Notes: generated from the sequence alone by a model not told the origin. Positions 1 through 6,746 are shown, counted from the first letter of the stretch. The stretch is 11,387 bases of DNA from Prevotellaceae bacterium UBA7028 (GCA_002494215.1 DLBF01000034.1:458-11844), one strand, 5' to 3'. Program-made: numbers and translations.

Positions 1-1515
1 CTTGTTCATGTCGGCAATCGTCTTGTTCATCGTCATAACGATACGGTCGGGTATGGACTCATGGGCTGATACGGTACGGAAAGTAGAACGGGTAACGGCC
101 ATGAAAAGTGAGGCAGGCACACCCTTGCCCGATACATCGCCGATGCAGAAGAAGAGCTTCTCGTCGCGGAAGTAGAAGTCAAACATGTCACCACCCACCT
201 CCTTGGCAGGAGTCAGCGAGGCAAAGAGCTGCACGTCGTCGCGGTCGTCCTTAGTGGGGAACTTCTCAGGCAGCATGCCCATCTGTATGCCGCTGGCAAT
301 GCGGAGGTCGCTCTCTATTGAAGCCTTCTGGGCAGTGGTGTCTTTCAGTTCCTCGATGTATTTTACCAGTGACTGCTGCATATTCTCGAACGAGTGACTC
401 AACTGGCCTATCTCGTCGATACGTTTGAAGTCGGGTAACTCGGCATCAAACTGTCCAGAGGCTATGGTCTCGGCCTCGTCGGCCAATCGCCGCAGGGGAT
501 TCAGCTCACGGGTAATAATGCGGATGAATAAGTATAACATCAGCAGTAAGCCTACGGCAACTATGCCCATGACTGCGTGGCGCAGACGGTTGAGCCCACT
601 GAAGATGTCACTCTTTGGACAAACGATTGCCATTGAACACCCCGTCTTGCCAAGGGGCTTATAGAAAACATAACAGTCCTCGTCGTCGATTTTCATACGC
701 TTCATACCTTCTTCGCCATTTTGCATGGCATAGCCAAGTGAGGTCAGGGCGGTATCAGGCTGTTCCAGTGTCTGTGTGAAGATAGTTTGACGGGTAATCT
801 TCGTTGGATCAGGATGTACGAAGTAGGTTCCGCCTCTGCCTATCATGATGCTGTAAGAATGGGGATAGGGCTTCACGGCAGAAATCGTCTGGGAAAGCCA
901 TTTGATGGAAAGGCTGGTATTGATGACACCTATCATTTTGCCCAGTTTGTCCTTGATGGGCAGGCAGTAGGTGGTCACCATATCGTAGGTATTGGTGGGG
1001 GCATCAAGGTCCATATATGGTTCCGTCCAACATGGACGATCCAACAGTTTGGGCATAAGGTACCAATCCACATAGAAATACTGGTAGTGTTCGCTGCCAC
1101 CCTGTAAAGTTCGAATACTGTCACCCATGTGTTTGGTGTAGGCAGAGAAGTAGAGGCCCTTGTCCTTGAAGTAATAAGGTTCGAAGGCTATGGAGCAGCT
1201 ATAGAAATCGGGATTGTTCATCAGCATCCCCCGGCTATATACGAGCATGGAATCTGCCTCGTTGGGATGTCGTTGCACAAGCCATTCCGTCATGTTAGTG
1301 GCTACCTCTACACGATTCAGGATTCCCTCTACGCGCAACGATGTCTTATCCAGAATCTGCGTAGCGCGGTTAATAGCCTCCTGACGCACGGCTTCACGAG
1401 CCTGATAGAATAGGAAGGCAAGGGCAACATTGAAGATGATTGCCGCAAAGAACACCACCCACAGGCTGACCCTCACGGAGAGTTTTCGACGTATATATGC
1501 GATAATTATTTTCAT
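1..1515 (-). CDS. Membrane sensor with HAMP and SpoIIE/PP2C-type phosphatase domain (partial, 3' end outside window)
   Basis: The reading frame is open from ATG at 1515 to the window edge, giving 505 codons with no stop; the C-terminus is missing. Seen in the translation: a transmembrane segment at about residues 16-37, an extracytoplasmic region of about 275 residues resembling Cache-type sensor domains, a second transmembrane segment at about 313-333, a HAMP linker at about 335-388, then a short helical stretch and the start of a SpoIIE/PP2C phosphatase domain from about 403. The metal-binding motifs are visible: KEVGGDMFDFYF with D443, and IGDVSGKGVPASLF with D460. Proteins of this RsbU-like architecture dephosphorylate anti-sigma-factor antagonists or related STAS proteins in response to a signal; the partner here is not visible. 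It lies downstream of the binding-protein gene on the same strand, across a 169-base repeat-filled spacer, and no promoter box was found in that spacer, so co-transcription is plausible. Domain calls are secure; ligand and target are unknown. Confidence 0.9.
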   Translation of the reverse strand, partial: MKIIIAYIRRKLSVRVSLWVVFFAAIIFNVALAFLFYQAREAVRQEAINRATQILDKTSLRVEGILNRVEVATNMTEWLVQRHPNEADSMLVYSRGMLMNNPDFYSCSIAFEPYYFKDKGLYFSAYTKHMGDSIRTLQGGSEHYQYFYVDWYLMPKLLDRPCWTEPYMDLDAPTNTYDMVTTYCLPIKDKLGKMIGVINTSLSIKWLSQTISAVKPYPHSYSIMIGRGGTYFVHPDPTKITRQTIFTQTLEQPDTALTSLGYAMQNGEEGMKRMKIDDEDCYVFYKPLGKTGCSMAIVCPKSDIFSGLNRLRHAVMGIVAVGLLLMLYLFIRIITRELNPLRRLADEAETIASGQFDAELPDFKRIDEIGQLSHSFENMQQSLVKYIEELKDTTAQKASIESDLRIASGIQMGMLPEKFPTKDDRDDVQLFASLTPAKEVGGDMFDFYFRDEKLFFCIGDVSGKGVPASLFMAVTRSTFRTVSAHESIPDRIVMTMNKTIADMNK

Positions 1516-1518
1516 TTG

Positions 1519-1550
1519 AGTTTGTTAGTTTATAAGTTTATGAGTTGGTC
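1519..1550. repeat. Short octamer tandem array
   Basis: AGTT recurs exactly every 8 bases at 1519, 1527, 1535 and 1543, within units such as AGTTTGTT, AGTTTATA and AGTTTATG. It lies 4 bases upstream of the SpoIIE-sensor start codon, in the presumed leader. It is adjacent to, but has a different period from, the 7-base array at 1567-1692. Confidence 0.6.
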
Positions 1551-1566
1551 GTTGAGTGGTTATAGA

Positions 1567-1692
1567 TTTTTTAATTAAGAATTAAGAGAGAATAATTAAG
1601 AATAGGTTTCAAGTTTCAGGTTTCAAGTTATAGACTAAAGTCTAGAGTCTAAGGCCTAAAGTCTAATTCTTCATTCTTCACTCTTCATTTTT
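1567..1692. repeat. Heptad-phased repeat array, copy A
   Basis: From 1567 to 1692 the sequence can be read as 18 consecutive 7-base units, for example ATTAAGA (1574, 1581, 1595), TCAAGTT (1609, 1623), AAAGTCT (1637, 1658) and CATTCTT / CACTCTT (1672, 1679). It is a relative of the array at 5070-5244: apart from a 14-base (two-unit) extra piece here, 1574-1668 matches 5098-5178 at 79 of 81 positions. The right end overlaps the last codons and stop of the binding-protein gene. On the minus strand the units place TGA at 1694, 1687, 1680 and 1673, so stop codons occur in all three frames. It occupies most of the spacer between the binding-protein gene and the SpoIIE-sensor gene. Confidence 0.85.
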
Positions 1693-2641
1693 CACACATC
1701 TCCTCATATGTTATTTCACGGCTCAGCATTTTGTTTTCCACCATAAGGCGGCTGGCTTTCTGCACCATGTCCGGGCGCAGTCGGAACTCGCGCTTCTTCG
1801 ACTCGCGGTCTATCTGCAGACGCAGCACCTCCTCAAGCATCAGGCGTTGCATTACGCGGTTTGTGGCGATGTTATTCTTATCTACGTACTGCATCACAAT
1901 GTCAAGTGCCTCTTGTGGGTGCTGGGCTGCCCATTCCCATCCCTTCCGGCTGGCTTGTGCGAATCGATGTGCTTGGTCCTTATGTTTTGTATAGTAGTCG
2001 CGTGTCATATAGACACCGTCTTCCTGCACATTGTATCCGTGATCGCAGAAGCGATATACGTTCTTGTCGGTCATCTTGATACCCGCCTGCACTAACTGGT
2101 AGTACTCGTTGTAGCTCATAGCTAATGTGGCATCGAGGGCGCCGGAAATGAATAGGTTGACATTCTGGGCAAAGCGCACCCATTCATAGTTCAGATGTTC
2201 CTTTATGCTCATACAGATAGCCAACTGCCCAAAACCGACACTCCACACACCGACGCGGGCACCTTTGTGGCTTAGTGGATTCTTGTTGCGAGCAGAGACA
2301 ATGACCATTGCATTGTTCATCGAAGTCTGAAGGATGTTTACCAGAGGGATGCCTCCGTCGATAATCTCCATTGCCTGGCAGACCTGAAGTGTAGTTGCCT
2401 GACACTCGTTTTTACGCAGACGACTCATGGCAGGCTGTGTGGCCGACGGATGTTCTATACGTACCTTCACTCCCGCCTCACGGTAAAAGCCCTTTGCCTC
2501 TGCCACGTAATAGCCGGCGAACTGAGCCTGTGCTGTCCACTGGGGCGTGAACACAAGGGTCTCGTCCTGTGCTCCAACCATGTTACAGTTGGTGATAAAG
2601 GCAATGGTCAGCATCAACCATCTAATTGCCATTCTATTCAT
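1685..2641 (-). CDS. NMT1/THI5-like periplasmic substrate-binding protein
   Basis: The protein is 318 residues from the chosen start. It matches the NMT1/THI5 (SsuA/ThiY-type) solute-binding fold: an early segment FTPQWTAQAQFAGYYVAEAK, then GFYREAG, typical of this family, followed by a two-lobed binding protein. The frame is open further upstream, to 2866, but that extension overlaps the HD gene and reads through a 7-base repeat (residues like MKNAECRMKK), which is a common annotation artefact. I chose ATG 2641 because it gives a clean signal peptide (MNRMAIR, then a hydrophobic stretch ending VGA before Q); ATG 2632 or 2662 are alternatives. There is no convincing lipobox. No ABC permease or ATPase gene is adjacent; instead the neighbours are an HD-domain gene 37 bases upstream and a sensor phosphatase downstream, so it may deliver ligand to a sensor rather than to a transporter (inference). 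The ligand is unknown; homologues bind pyrimidine precursors, sulfonates or related small molecules. The stop codon lies inside the repeat array. Confidence 0.82.
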   Translation of the reverse strand: MNRMAIRWLMLTIAFITNCNMVGAQDETLVFTPQWTAQAQFAGYYVAEAKGFYREAGVKVRIEHPSATQPAMSRLRKNECQATTLQVCQAMEIIDGGIPLVNILQTSMNNAMVIVSARNKNPLSHKGARVGVWSVGFGQLAICMSIKEHLNYEWVRFAQNVNLFISGALDATLAMSYNEYYQLVQAGIKMTDKNVYRFCDHGYNVQEDGVYMTRDYYTKHKDQAHRFAQASRKGWEWAAQHPQEALDIVMQYVDKNNIATNRVMQRLMLEEVLRLQIDRESKKREFRLRPDMVQKASRLMVENKMLSREITYEEMCEK

Positions 2642-2664
2642 TATAATATATGGCGATTGCATTT

Positions 2665-2692
2665 TTTTCATTCTACATTCAGCATTTTTCAT
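2665..2692. repeat. Small heptad array at the HD/binding-protein gene junction
   Basis: On the minus strand four 7-base units follow one another: ATGAAAA, ATGCTGA, ATGTAGA, ATGAAAA. ATG therefore recurs every seven bases (2692, 2685, 2678, 2671), covering all three frames, and the second unit contains the TGA stop of the HD gene (2679-2681). Only the ATGs at 2692 and 2671 are in frame with the binding protein; the other two frames close within a few codons. Confidence 0.7.
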
Positions 2693-3266
2693 TTCCAAAC
2701 ACTTGATTGATAAGTTGTTTAAATTCCTTGTAGGCGAAGGTGTCGCGAAGTTCGCTGAGCGATTTTGCCAGTCCTCGGTAGTGCCATTCATGCTCCTTGG
2801 GGTCTTTGGCGTTAAAGAGGTTCCATAGGTCGTCGCCTTGCGTGGCGTAATCGCGGGCAATCGCACGCATATTAGAGAGCTTATCGCCCAGTGCCACTAT
2901 CTTTGAATCGAGTGGGGCGTTGGCCAGTCGTTCGATGACGGCCTGCTTGCGGGCATGCCAACTTTCCTCCTTGCTGATGCCTTTTTCTCTGTCCTCGCTC
3001 TCCGAGGCCACGAGCGCAGCCACGCGGTCTCCGAATTCGCTCTTTATCTGCTCTATGGTTGTATCTGTGTCTTCTATGGTATCATGTAGGGCAGCCGCGG
3101 CCAACATCTCTTGGTCGTTCGTCATTGTGGCCACAATTTCCACTGCCTCCATAGGGTGGACGATATAAGGGAATCCCTTGCCACGGCGCTCTGTCCCGGC
3201 ATGGGCTTGTACAGCGAACACGATAGCACGGTCTAATAGTCTGGTATCTAGAGGTTTATTGGCCAT
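2679..3266 (-). CDS. HD-domain hydrolase, small alarmone hydrolase (MESH1/SpoT-hydrolase-like)
   Basis: This is a 195-residue soluble protein with no signal peptide. It carries the metal-dependent HD hydrolase signature of the SpoT/RelA hydrolase half: H22 in AVQAHAG, RRGKGFPYIVHP with H37, ALHDTIEDT with H61-D62 and E65-D66, and KIVALGDKLSNMRAIARD with D128. The length fits a stand-alone hydrolase; there is no nucleotidyltransferase (synthetase), TGS or ACT domain. Family members remove the 3' pyrophosphate from (p)ppGpp, and animal MESH1 also uses NADPH, so alarmone breakdown is the best guess; the substrate is inferred. It is the first gene of a probable operon with the binding protein and the SpoIIE sensor. 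The last residues (GNEKC) and the stop lie in a 7-base repeat, so the original C-terminus may have differed slightly. The leader (3267 to about 3416) is long, with no riboswitch I recognise. Confidence 0.85.
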   Translation of the reverse strand: MANKPLDTRLLDRAIVFAVQAHAGTERRGKGFPYIVHPMEAVEIVATMTNDQEMLAAAALHDTIEDTDTTIEQIKSEFGDRVAALVASESEDREKGISKEESWHARKQAVIERLANAPLDSKIVALGDKLSNMRAIARDYATQGDDLWNLFNAKDPKEHEWHYRGLAKSLSELRDTFAYKEFKQLINQVFGNEKC

Positions 3267-3422
3267 TTCGTTTTCTGTTTAGTTTAGGTTTGTGGTGACA
3301 CGTTAAGCATATCTCATGTTACTCGCGAGAAATACGCAGAGTATGAGAAGAAGCGTTCGTTCAGGTAGGTATTAGTTTAGGATTCATAGAATCAAAATTT
3401 AAATTTGAGTATATGTACAATG

Positions 3423-3430
3423 CAAATGTA
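3423..3430 (-). promoter_or_regulatory. Possible -7 promoter box for the HD-domain gene
   Basis: The minus strand reads TACATTTG, an exact match to the Bacteroidetes -7 consensus TAnnTTTG. No good TTTG element lies about 19 bases upstream (GAAC is found there), so the call is moderate. Transcription would start near 3416 and leave a leader of about 150 bases before ATG 3266. It lies just past the putative terminator of the dipeptidase gene. Confidence 0.4.
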
Positions 3431-3436
3431 CAAATA

Positions 3437-3459
3437 AAATCGGAAATATGTTCCGATTT
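3437..3459 (-). terminator. Probable intrinsic terminator of the dipeptidase gene
   Basis: A perfect 9-base inverted repeat (AAATCGGAA / TTCCGATTT) with a 5-base loop lies 15 bases past the stop codon of the C69 gene. On the minus strand the stem runs into a T-rich stretch (TTTTATTTG). The stem is AT-rich, so strength is uncertain. Confidence 0.55.
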
Positions 3460-3474
3460 AAGAGAAAAATTTAC

Positions 3475-5058
3475 TTAGAAGCCCACCCAAAGCTGTCTTG
3501 TCAGCTTACGATACAGTTCATCCCAACGGGAAATAGTAGCGCTGAAGAAGTCGTGTGTGTAACCATCCAGGAAGGTCTTTTTGTCTTGTTCGCTCTCTAA
3601 TGTCTGCCAAGTCTGTTCCACAAAGGGCAGCTCACGTTTTCCCTTATCCAGGAAATATTGTTGCCCCTCTTCTATGGCCTGGCGACTGTTGGCCCATCTG
3701 ACGGTTGCCAGACGGTTGGCCTGACGGTAATGCCATAGCGCGGCATCGTCACGCAGGCGGTGCTGACCGCAGACATTTAGCATCATGGGTAGGGTAGTAT
3801 TGCCTGAGAAGACGGGGAAGCGGGGTGACTCTCCGGGGTTGTCCAGGCATATCCATGCGACACCTCCAACCTCGTCGGGCAACCAGGAACGCAACTGGAT
3901 GATTGTGCTGTAGGCACACCACGATACGCTGACGGTACGAATGTTCTGCATGGTAGAGTCGTTGAGCAGTTTGCCATAGAGGGTAATCTCGTCGGGTCTC
4001 ATCCATGGATTGGTAATCATGGCTTTGCCTTTCACCTCAGACTTGGCAGCCAAACTGTCGATCTTGCAGGAAAGGCTTTGGTCTGTTCCCTCGTAATAAG
4101 AGCCAAGCAATTTAGCTACACGTTCTACGCTAACCAACGAGTCAGGTCGAACGCTTACGGGCAGTTCCTCCATGTCGGCTGTGAAACCCTTGGATGGTGC
4201 CAGTTGCTGCATGATATATAGCTCGCGAACCGAATAGTTCTTAGGCTCGTCGAAGTAATTGCCACCGCTGTATGCCTTCCAGAAGGAGAAATCCTCCTTG
4301 CCGTCCCATAGCTTCATTTTTCGTGCCACCTCGAACACATTCTCGGAAGCCATAAAATGATCGGGGTCTGTCAGGTCTATCTTGCCAATCCTGCTTACGT
4401 TGGCGCTTACGGCAATCTCATCATCAGGTATGCGCTGAGCTGCCCATACGCCTCCAATCTTCTTGGGGCCTTCGCCCTGCACCTCGAAGATCCACACCTC
4501 GTTGGGGTCGGCAATGGTCAGACATTCGCCAGAGTCGCCATAGCCGTATTTCTTTATCAGTTCACCCATCAGTCGGATAGCCTCGCGGGCGGTAGTGCAA
4601 CGCTCCAGCGCTACACGTGCCAGTTCCTCTATCATGAACATACCAGCCTTGTTCTCCATAGTGTCACGACCACCATAGGTGGTTTCGCCAATGCCCAGCT
4701 GATGCTCATTCAGGCAAGGGTAGGCGGTATTCAGGAAGCGATAGGTATGCTTAGCCTGCGGAATGGTTCCCTTCTCCTTCACACCGGTTCGGTCATCGGC
4801 ATGCTCGGTGTGCATGGTTCCCTCATATACACTCATGATGGTATCACGCGGATAGTCCTGAGCTGGAACTATGTTCATCCAGGTGCGGTACCATGAGTCG
4901 CAGGTGTGACTGGTAATAACACTGCCGTCTGTAGATGCTTTCTTGCCTACCATAATGCTGGTGCAGGCATCCTTGGCATTCTGTGCCATTACAGTTATAT
5001 CGTTTCCTGATATGCTTGTCAGGATAATGAGTAACATCAGAAGTGTATATCTTTTCAT
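3475..5058 (-). CDS. Secreted C69-family dipeptidase
   Basis: The protein is 527 residues, the usual size for peptidase family C69 (Lactobacillus PepD-like dipeptidases, Ntn-hydrolase fold). The N-terminus is a signal peptide (MKRYTLLMLLIILTS...) ending near VMAQ, a short linker, then ACTSIMVGKKASTDGSVI, where C32 is the expected catalytic nucleophile. Other family stretches are visible: GETTYGG followed by a conserved EELARVALERC segment, GYGDSGECLTIADP, VWIFEVQGEGP and a later VSANVSRIG. It should cleave dipeptides in the periplasm or outside the cell, feeding peptide nutrition. The start at 5058 directly begins the signal peptide. A possible promoter (5252-5282) lies about 190 bases upstream, so the leader would include the whole heptad array. 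It appears to be a single-gene unit ended by the hairpin at 3437-3459. Confidence 0.92.
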   Translation of the reverse strand: MKRYTLLMLLIILTSISGNDITVMAQNAKDACTSIMVGKKASTDGSVITSHTCDSWYRTWMNIVPAQDYPRDTIMSVYEGTMHTEHADDRTGVKEKGTIPQAKHTYRFLNTAYPCLNEHQLGIGETTYGGRDTMENKAGMFMIEELARVALERCTTAREAIRLMGELIKKYGYGDSGECLTIADPNEVWIFEVQGEGPKKIGGVWAAQRIPDDEIAVSANVSRIGKIDLTDPDHFMASENVFEVARKMKLWDGKEDFSFWKAYSGGNYFDEPKNYSVRELYIMQQLAPSKGFTADMEELPVSVRPDSLVSVERVAKLLGSYYEGTDQSLSCKIDSLAAKSEVKGKAMITNPWMRPDEITLYGKLLNDSTMQNIRTVSVSWCAYSTIIQLRSWLPDEVGGVAWICLDNPGESPRFPVFSGNTTLPMMLNVCGQHRLRDDAALWHYRQANRLATVRWANSRQAIEEGQQYFLDKGKRELPFVEQTWQTLESEQDKKTFLDGYTHDFFSATISRWDELYRKLTRQLWVGF

Positions 5059-5069
5059 TGTTTATTATG

Positions 5070-5244
5070 GTTTACTGTTTACCGTTTACTGTTTTTAATT
5101 AAGAATTAAGAGAGAAAAATTAAGAATAGGTTTCAAGCTATAGACTAAAGTCTAGAGTCTAAGGCCTAAAGTCTAATTGCCACTTCGTTCTCGCGTTTCG
5201 CTCGCGACCCCTTCGGCGTTCTTCACTCTTCACTCTTCACTTTC
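5070..5244. repeat. Heptad-phased repeat array, copy C
   Basis: Twenty-five consecutive 7-base units can be read without a phase break. They include GTTTACT (5070, 5084) with GTTTACC (5077), ATTAAGA (5098, 5105, 5119), AAAGTCT (5147, 5168), AGAGTCT (5154), AAGGCCT (5161) and CACTCTT (5224, 5231). The middle matches copy A almost perfectly. Relative to copy A it lacks two units and carries a 42-base GC-rich insert at about 5179-5220, which itself holds an inverted repeat TCGCG / CGCGA (5191-5207). It lies between the dipeptidase start codon and its possible promoter. Confidence 0.85.
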
Positions 5245-5251
5245 TCTCAGC

Positions 5252-5282
5252 CAAAGATACAAATAAGCGAGAGAACTGCGAA
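5252..5282 (-). promoter_or_regulatory. Possible promoter for the C69 dipeptidase gene
   Basis: The minus strand has TATCTTTG (5252-5259), an exact TAnnTTTG box, preceded after exactly 19 bases by TTCG (5279-5282), which is three of four bases of the TTTG -33 element. The start site would be near 5245, right at the edge of the heptad array, giving a leader of about 190 bases. Confidence 0.55.
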
Positions 5283-5315
5283 GAGAAAACAAAATTTTCT
5301 TTCTTTATTTGAACG

Positions 5316-5378
5316 AAATAAAAAAAATCTGTGGGATCAGTGAGATCCGTGTGACCTATATTCGCTAACCGCTAACCG
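5316..5378 (+). repeat. Dispersed repeat, copy 1 (inverted partner at 10879-10942)
   Basis: This stretch matches the reverse complement of 10879-10942 at about 57 of 64 aligned columns with one 1-base gap. It includes an identical 18-base core, GTGTGACCTATATTCGCT (5349-5366). It contains a small hairpin GGATC / GATCC with loop AGTGA at 5334-5348. It lies between guanine deaminase and the dipeptidase gene. Confidence 0.8.
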
Positions 5379-5405
5379 CTCAACGGTAAACAGTAAACGG
5401 TAAAC
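5364..5405. repeat. Heptad array of GCTAACC and GGTAAAC units
   Basis: Six 7-base units follow in register: GCTAACC twice, GCTCAAC, GGTAAAC, AGTAAAC, GGTAAAC. The last three are inverted relative to the GTTTACT units at 5070-5094; 18 bases at 5388-5405 are the exact reverse complement of 5077-5094. The array ends 13 bases past the guanine deaminase stop codon, so the dipeptidase/deaminase spacer is bracketed by inverted heptamer blocks. The first units overlap the dispersed repeat at 5316-5378. Confidence 0.8.
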
Positions 5406-5418
5406 CAATTTTTCTCTT

Positions 5419-6687
5419 TTATCTAAATGAGATTTCCTTGCCACTACAGAAGCGGTGTTTGATTTGGCGGTCATCGCCTAAGTAGATGTAACGCTCTAGG
5501 CGTTCCAATAGCGAATAGTTGTCGTGGTTAAGGTCGCTATCGTCAATAACGAGGGCATCGAACTCATAGCCTGGCTCGAAGCTGCCAACATGGCCAAAGA
5601 AGCTGCCTGCCGACTTGGTGGCCATCCAGAAAGCCTCTGAGAGGGTCAGGAACGCATGCTTGCGGTTCTGCTGATACTGCATCTTGCTCACCTGAATGGC
5701 ATAGACCATCATCTGGAAGATGCTCAGATTGTGCCCACCACTGATGTCGCTGCCAAGTCCTACACGTATTCCCTTATCGAGGAATTTACGGATAGGTGCC
5801 ATACCTGATGCCACATTGAAGTTGGAAGTGGGGCAGTGGGCTACCATCACGCCGCGACGTTTTATCAGCTCCTGCTCCTCGCCTTCTGTCCATACGCAAT
5901 GGGCCATTATGGTTGGTGTCTGTCCGAACAGACCGTAGCGGTCGTAGGCATCACCATAGCAGGTGCTTTCGGGCTCCAACTCACGAACCCAGGCTATCTC
6001 GTCCCTGTTCTCCGACAGATGCGACTGCACAGGCAGTTGATGCTTGGCGGCCAGTTCGCCACAGGCGTGTAGCAACTCTGGCGTACAGGAAGGAATGAAG
6101 CGAGGCGTGATGATGGGTCGAACGAGGGCCGTAGAATTTGCTTCCGCAATTAATGACTCCTGACCCTCGATATAGGCTTTCACATTCTCGCTGAGACCAT
6201 CAGGGCAGTTGCGGTCCATGGCCACCTTACCCACCATTGCCCCCATGCCAGCATCCTGGAAGAGGCGCATCAGCAGGCGGGTGCTTTCTGTATGGATAGT
6301 TGCAAAGACACAGGAGCGCATGGTTCCATAGCGCCATAGGTCGCGGACAAAACGGCGATACATCCGCTCGGCATAACCTGTGTCGGCATATTTCATCTCC
6401 TCGGGGAAGGTATAGTTCTGTAGCCAGGGCAGCAGCTCCAGATCCATGGCAATACCTTGGTTACGATACTGCGGCGCGTGTACGTGCATGTCGTTCATGG
6501 CGGGTATCAGCAGACTGTCGCCAAAGTCGATGACCTCGGCATCCTCACTATCCAGCGATTCCAGGTCAGCCGACACAACTGTCACGCGCCCGTTGGCATC
6601 AACAGCCACATAACCGTTCTCCAATACCTCGAAGCGGTCCTTCTCCTTCGTATACAGGATATGTGCTTTGTATATTTTCTTCGTCAT
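5419..6687 (-). CDS. guaD: Guanine deaminase (amidohydrolase superfamily)
   Basis: The protein is 422 residues, cytoplasmic, with an amidohydrolase (TIM-barrel) fold. The zinc ligands expected for guanine and chlorohydrolase-type deaminases are visible: H68 and H70 in MHVHAPQYRN, H223 in QSHLSEN with E226 next to it, H263 in MAHCVW, and D314 in LGSDISGG. Guanine-deaminase-specific stretches are present: the HAPQY motif, LLPWLQNYTFPEE, GKVAMDRNCPD and HCPTSNFNV. It should hydrolyse guanine to xanthine and ammonia in purine salvage and catabolism. The start at 6687 is the first ATG, about 20 bases after the predicted start site of a consensus promoter at 6716-6746. It appears to be a single-gene unit, with no xanthine-processing or purine-transport gene in the window. 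The other candidate, a general chlorohydrolase/SAH deaminase, fits the NCPD and HAPQY signatures less well. Confidence 0.92.
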   Translation of the reverse strand: MTKKIYKAHILYTKEKDRFEVLENGYVAVDANGRVTVVSADLESLDSEDAEVIDFGDSLLIPAMNDMHVHAPQYRNQGIAMDLELLPWLQNYTFPEEMKYADTGYAERMYRRFVRDLWRYGTMRSCVFATIHTESTRLLMRLFQDAGMGAMVGKVAMDRNCPDGLSENVKAYIEGQESLIAEANSTALVRPIITPRFIPSCTPELLHACGELAAKHQLPVQSHLSENRDEIAWVRELEPESTCYGDAYDRYGLFGQTPTIMAHCVWTEGEEQELIKRRGVMVAHCPTSNFNVASGMAPIRKFLDKGIRVGLGSDISGGHNLSIFQMMVYAIQVSKMQYQQNRKHAFLTLSEAFWMATKSAGSFFGHVGSFEPGYEFDALVIDDSDLNHDNYSLLERLERYIYLGDDRQIKHRFCSGKEISFR

Positions 6688-6715
6688 ATCAGTGGCTAGG
6701 ATACCGTTATGATGG

Positions 6716-6746
6716 CAAAGATATGGAAAATCCGCAGCAGGACAAA
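6716..6746 (-). promoter_or_regulatory. Consensus Bacteroidetes promoter of guanine deaminase
   Basis: The minus strand has TTTG (6743-6746), exactly 19 bases, then TATCTTTG (6716-6723), a full match to the TTTG-N19-TAnnTTTG consensus. The start site should be near 6709, leaving a leader of about 20 bases before ATG 6687. The TTTG overlaps the T-tract of the upstream gene's terminator. Confidence 0.8.

Noticed and set aside
1567..1692. CRISPR-like repeats in the spacer
   Set aside because: Units are 7 bases long, adjoin one another without spacers, and there are no cas genes.
2642..2866. N-terminal extension of the binding-protein frame up to 2866
   Set aside because: It overlaps the HD-domain gene in another frame, reads through a 7-base repeat, and would bury a good signal peptide in the middle of the protein.
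3267..3416. Possible riboswitch (for example TPP) in the long leader of the HD-domain gene
   Set aside because: The expected conserved TPP motifs, such as CTGAGA, are absent and no other known riboswitch core was recognised.
4357..4896. Open plus-strand frame of 179 codons opposite the dipeptidase gene
   Set aside because: It is antisense to conserved C69 sequence and has no recognisable domain, so it is treated as a shadow.
5179..5220. GC-rich insert in array copy C as a small RNA gene or attachment site
   Set aside because: It has a short inverted repeat only, no promoter of its own and no tRNA-like or integrase-linked context, so it is best kept as part of the repeat array.
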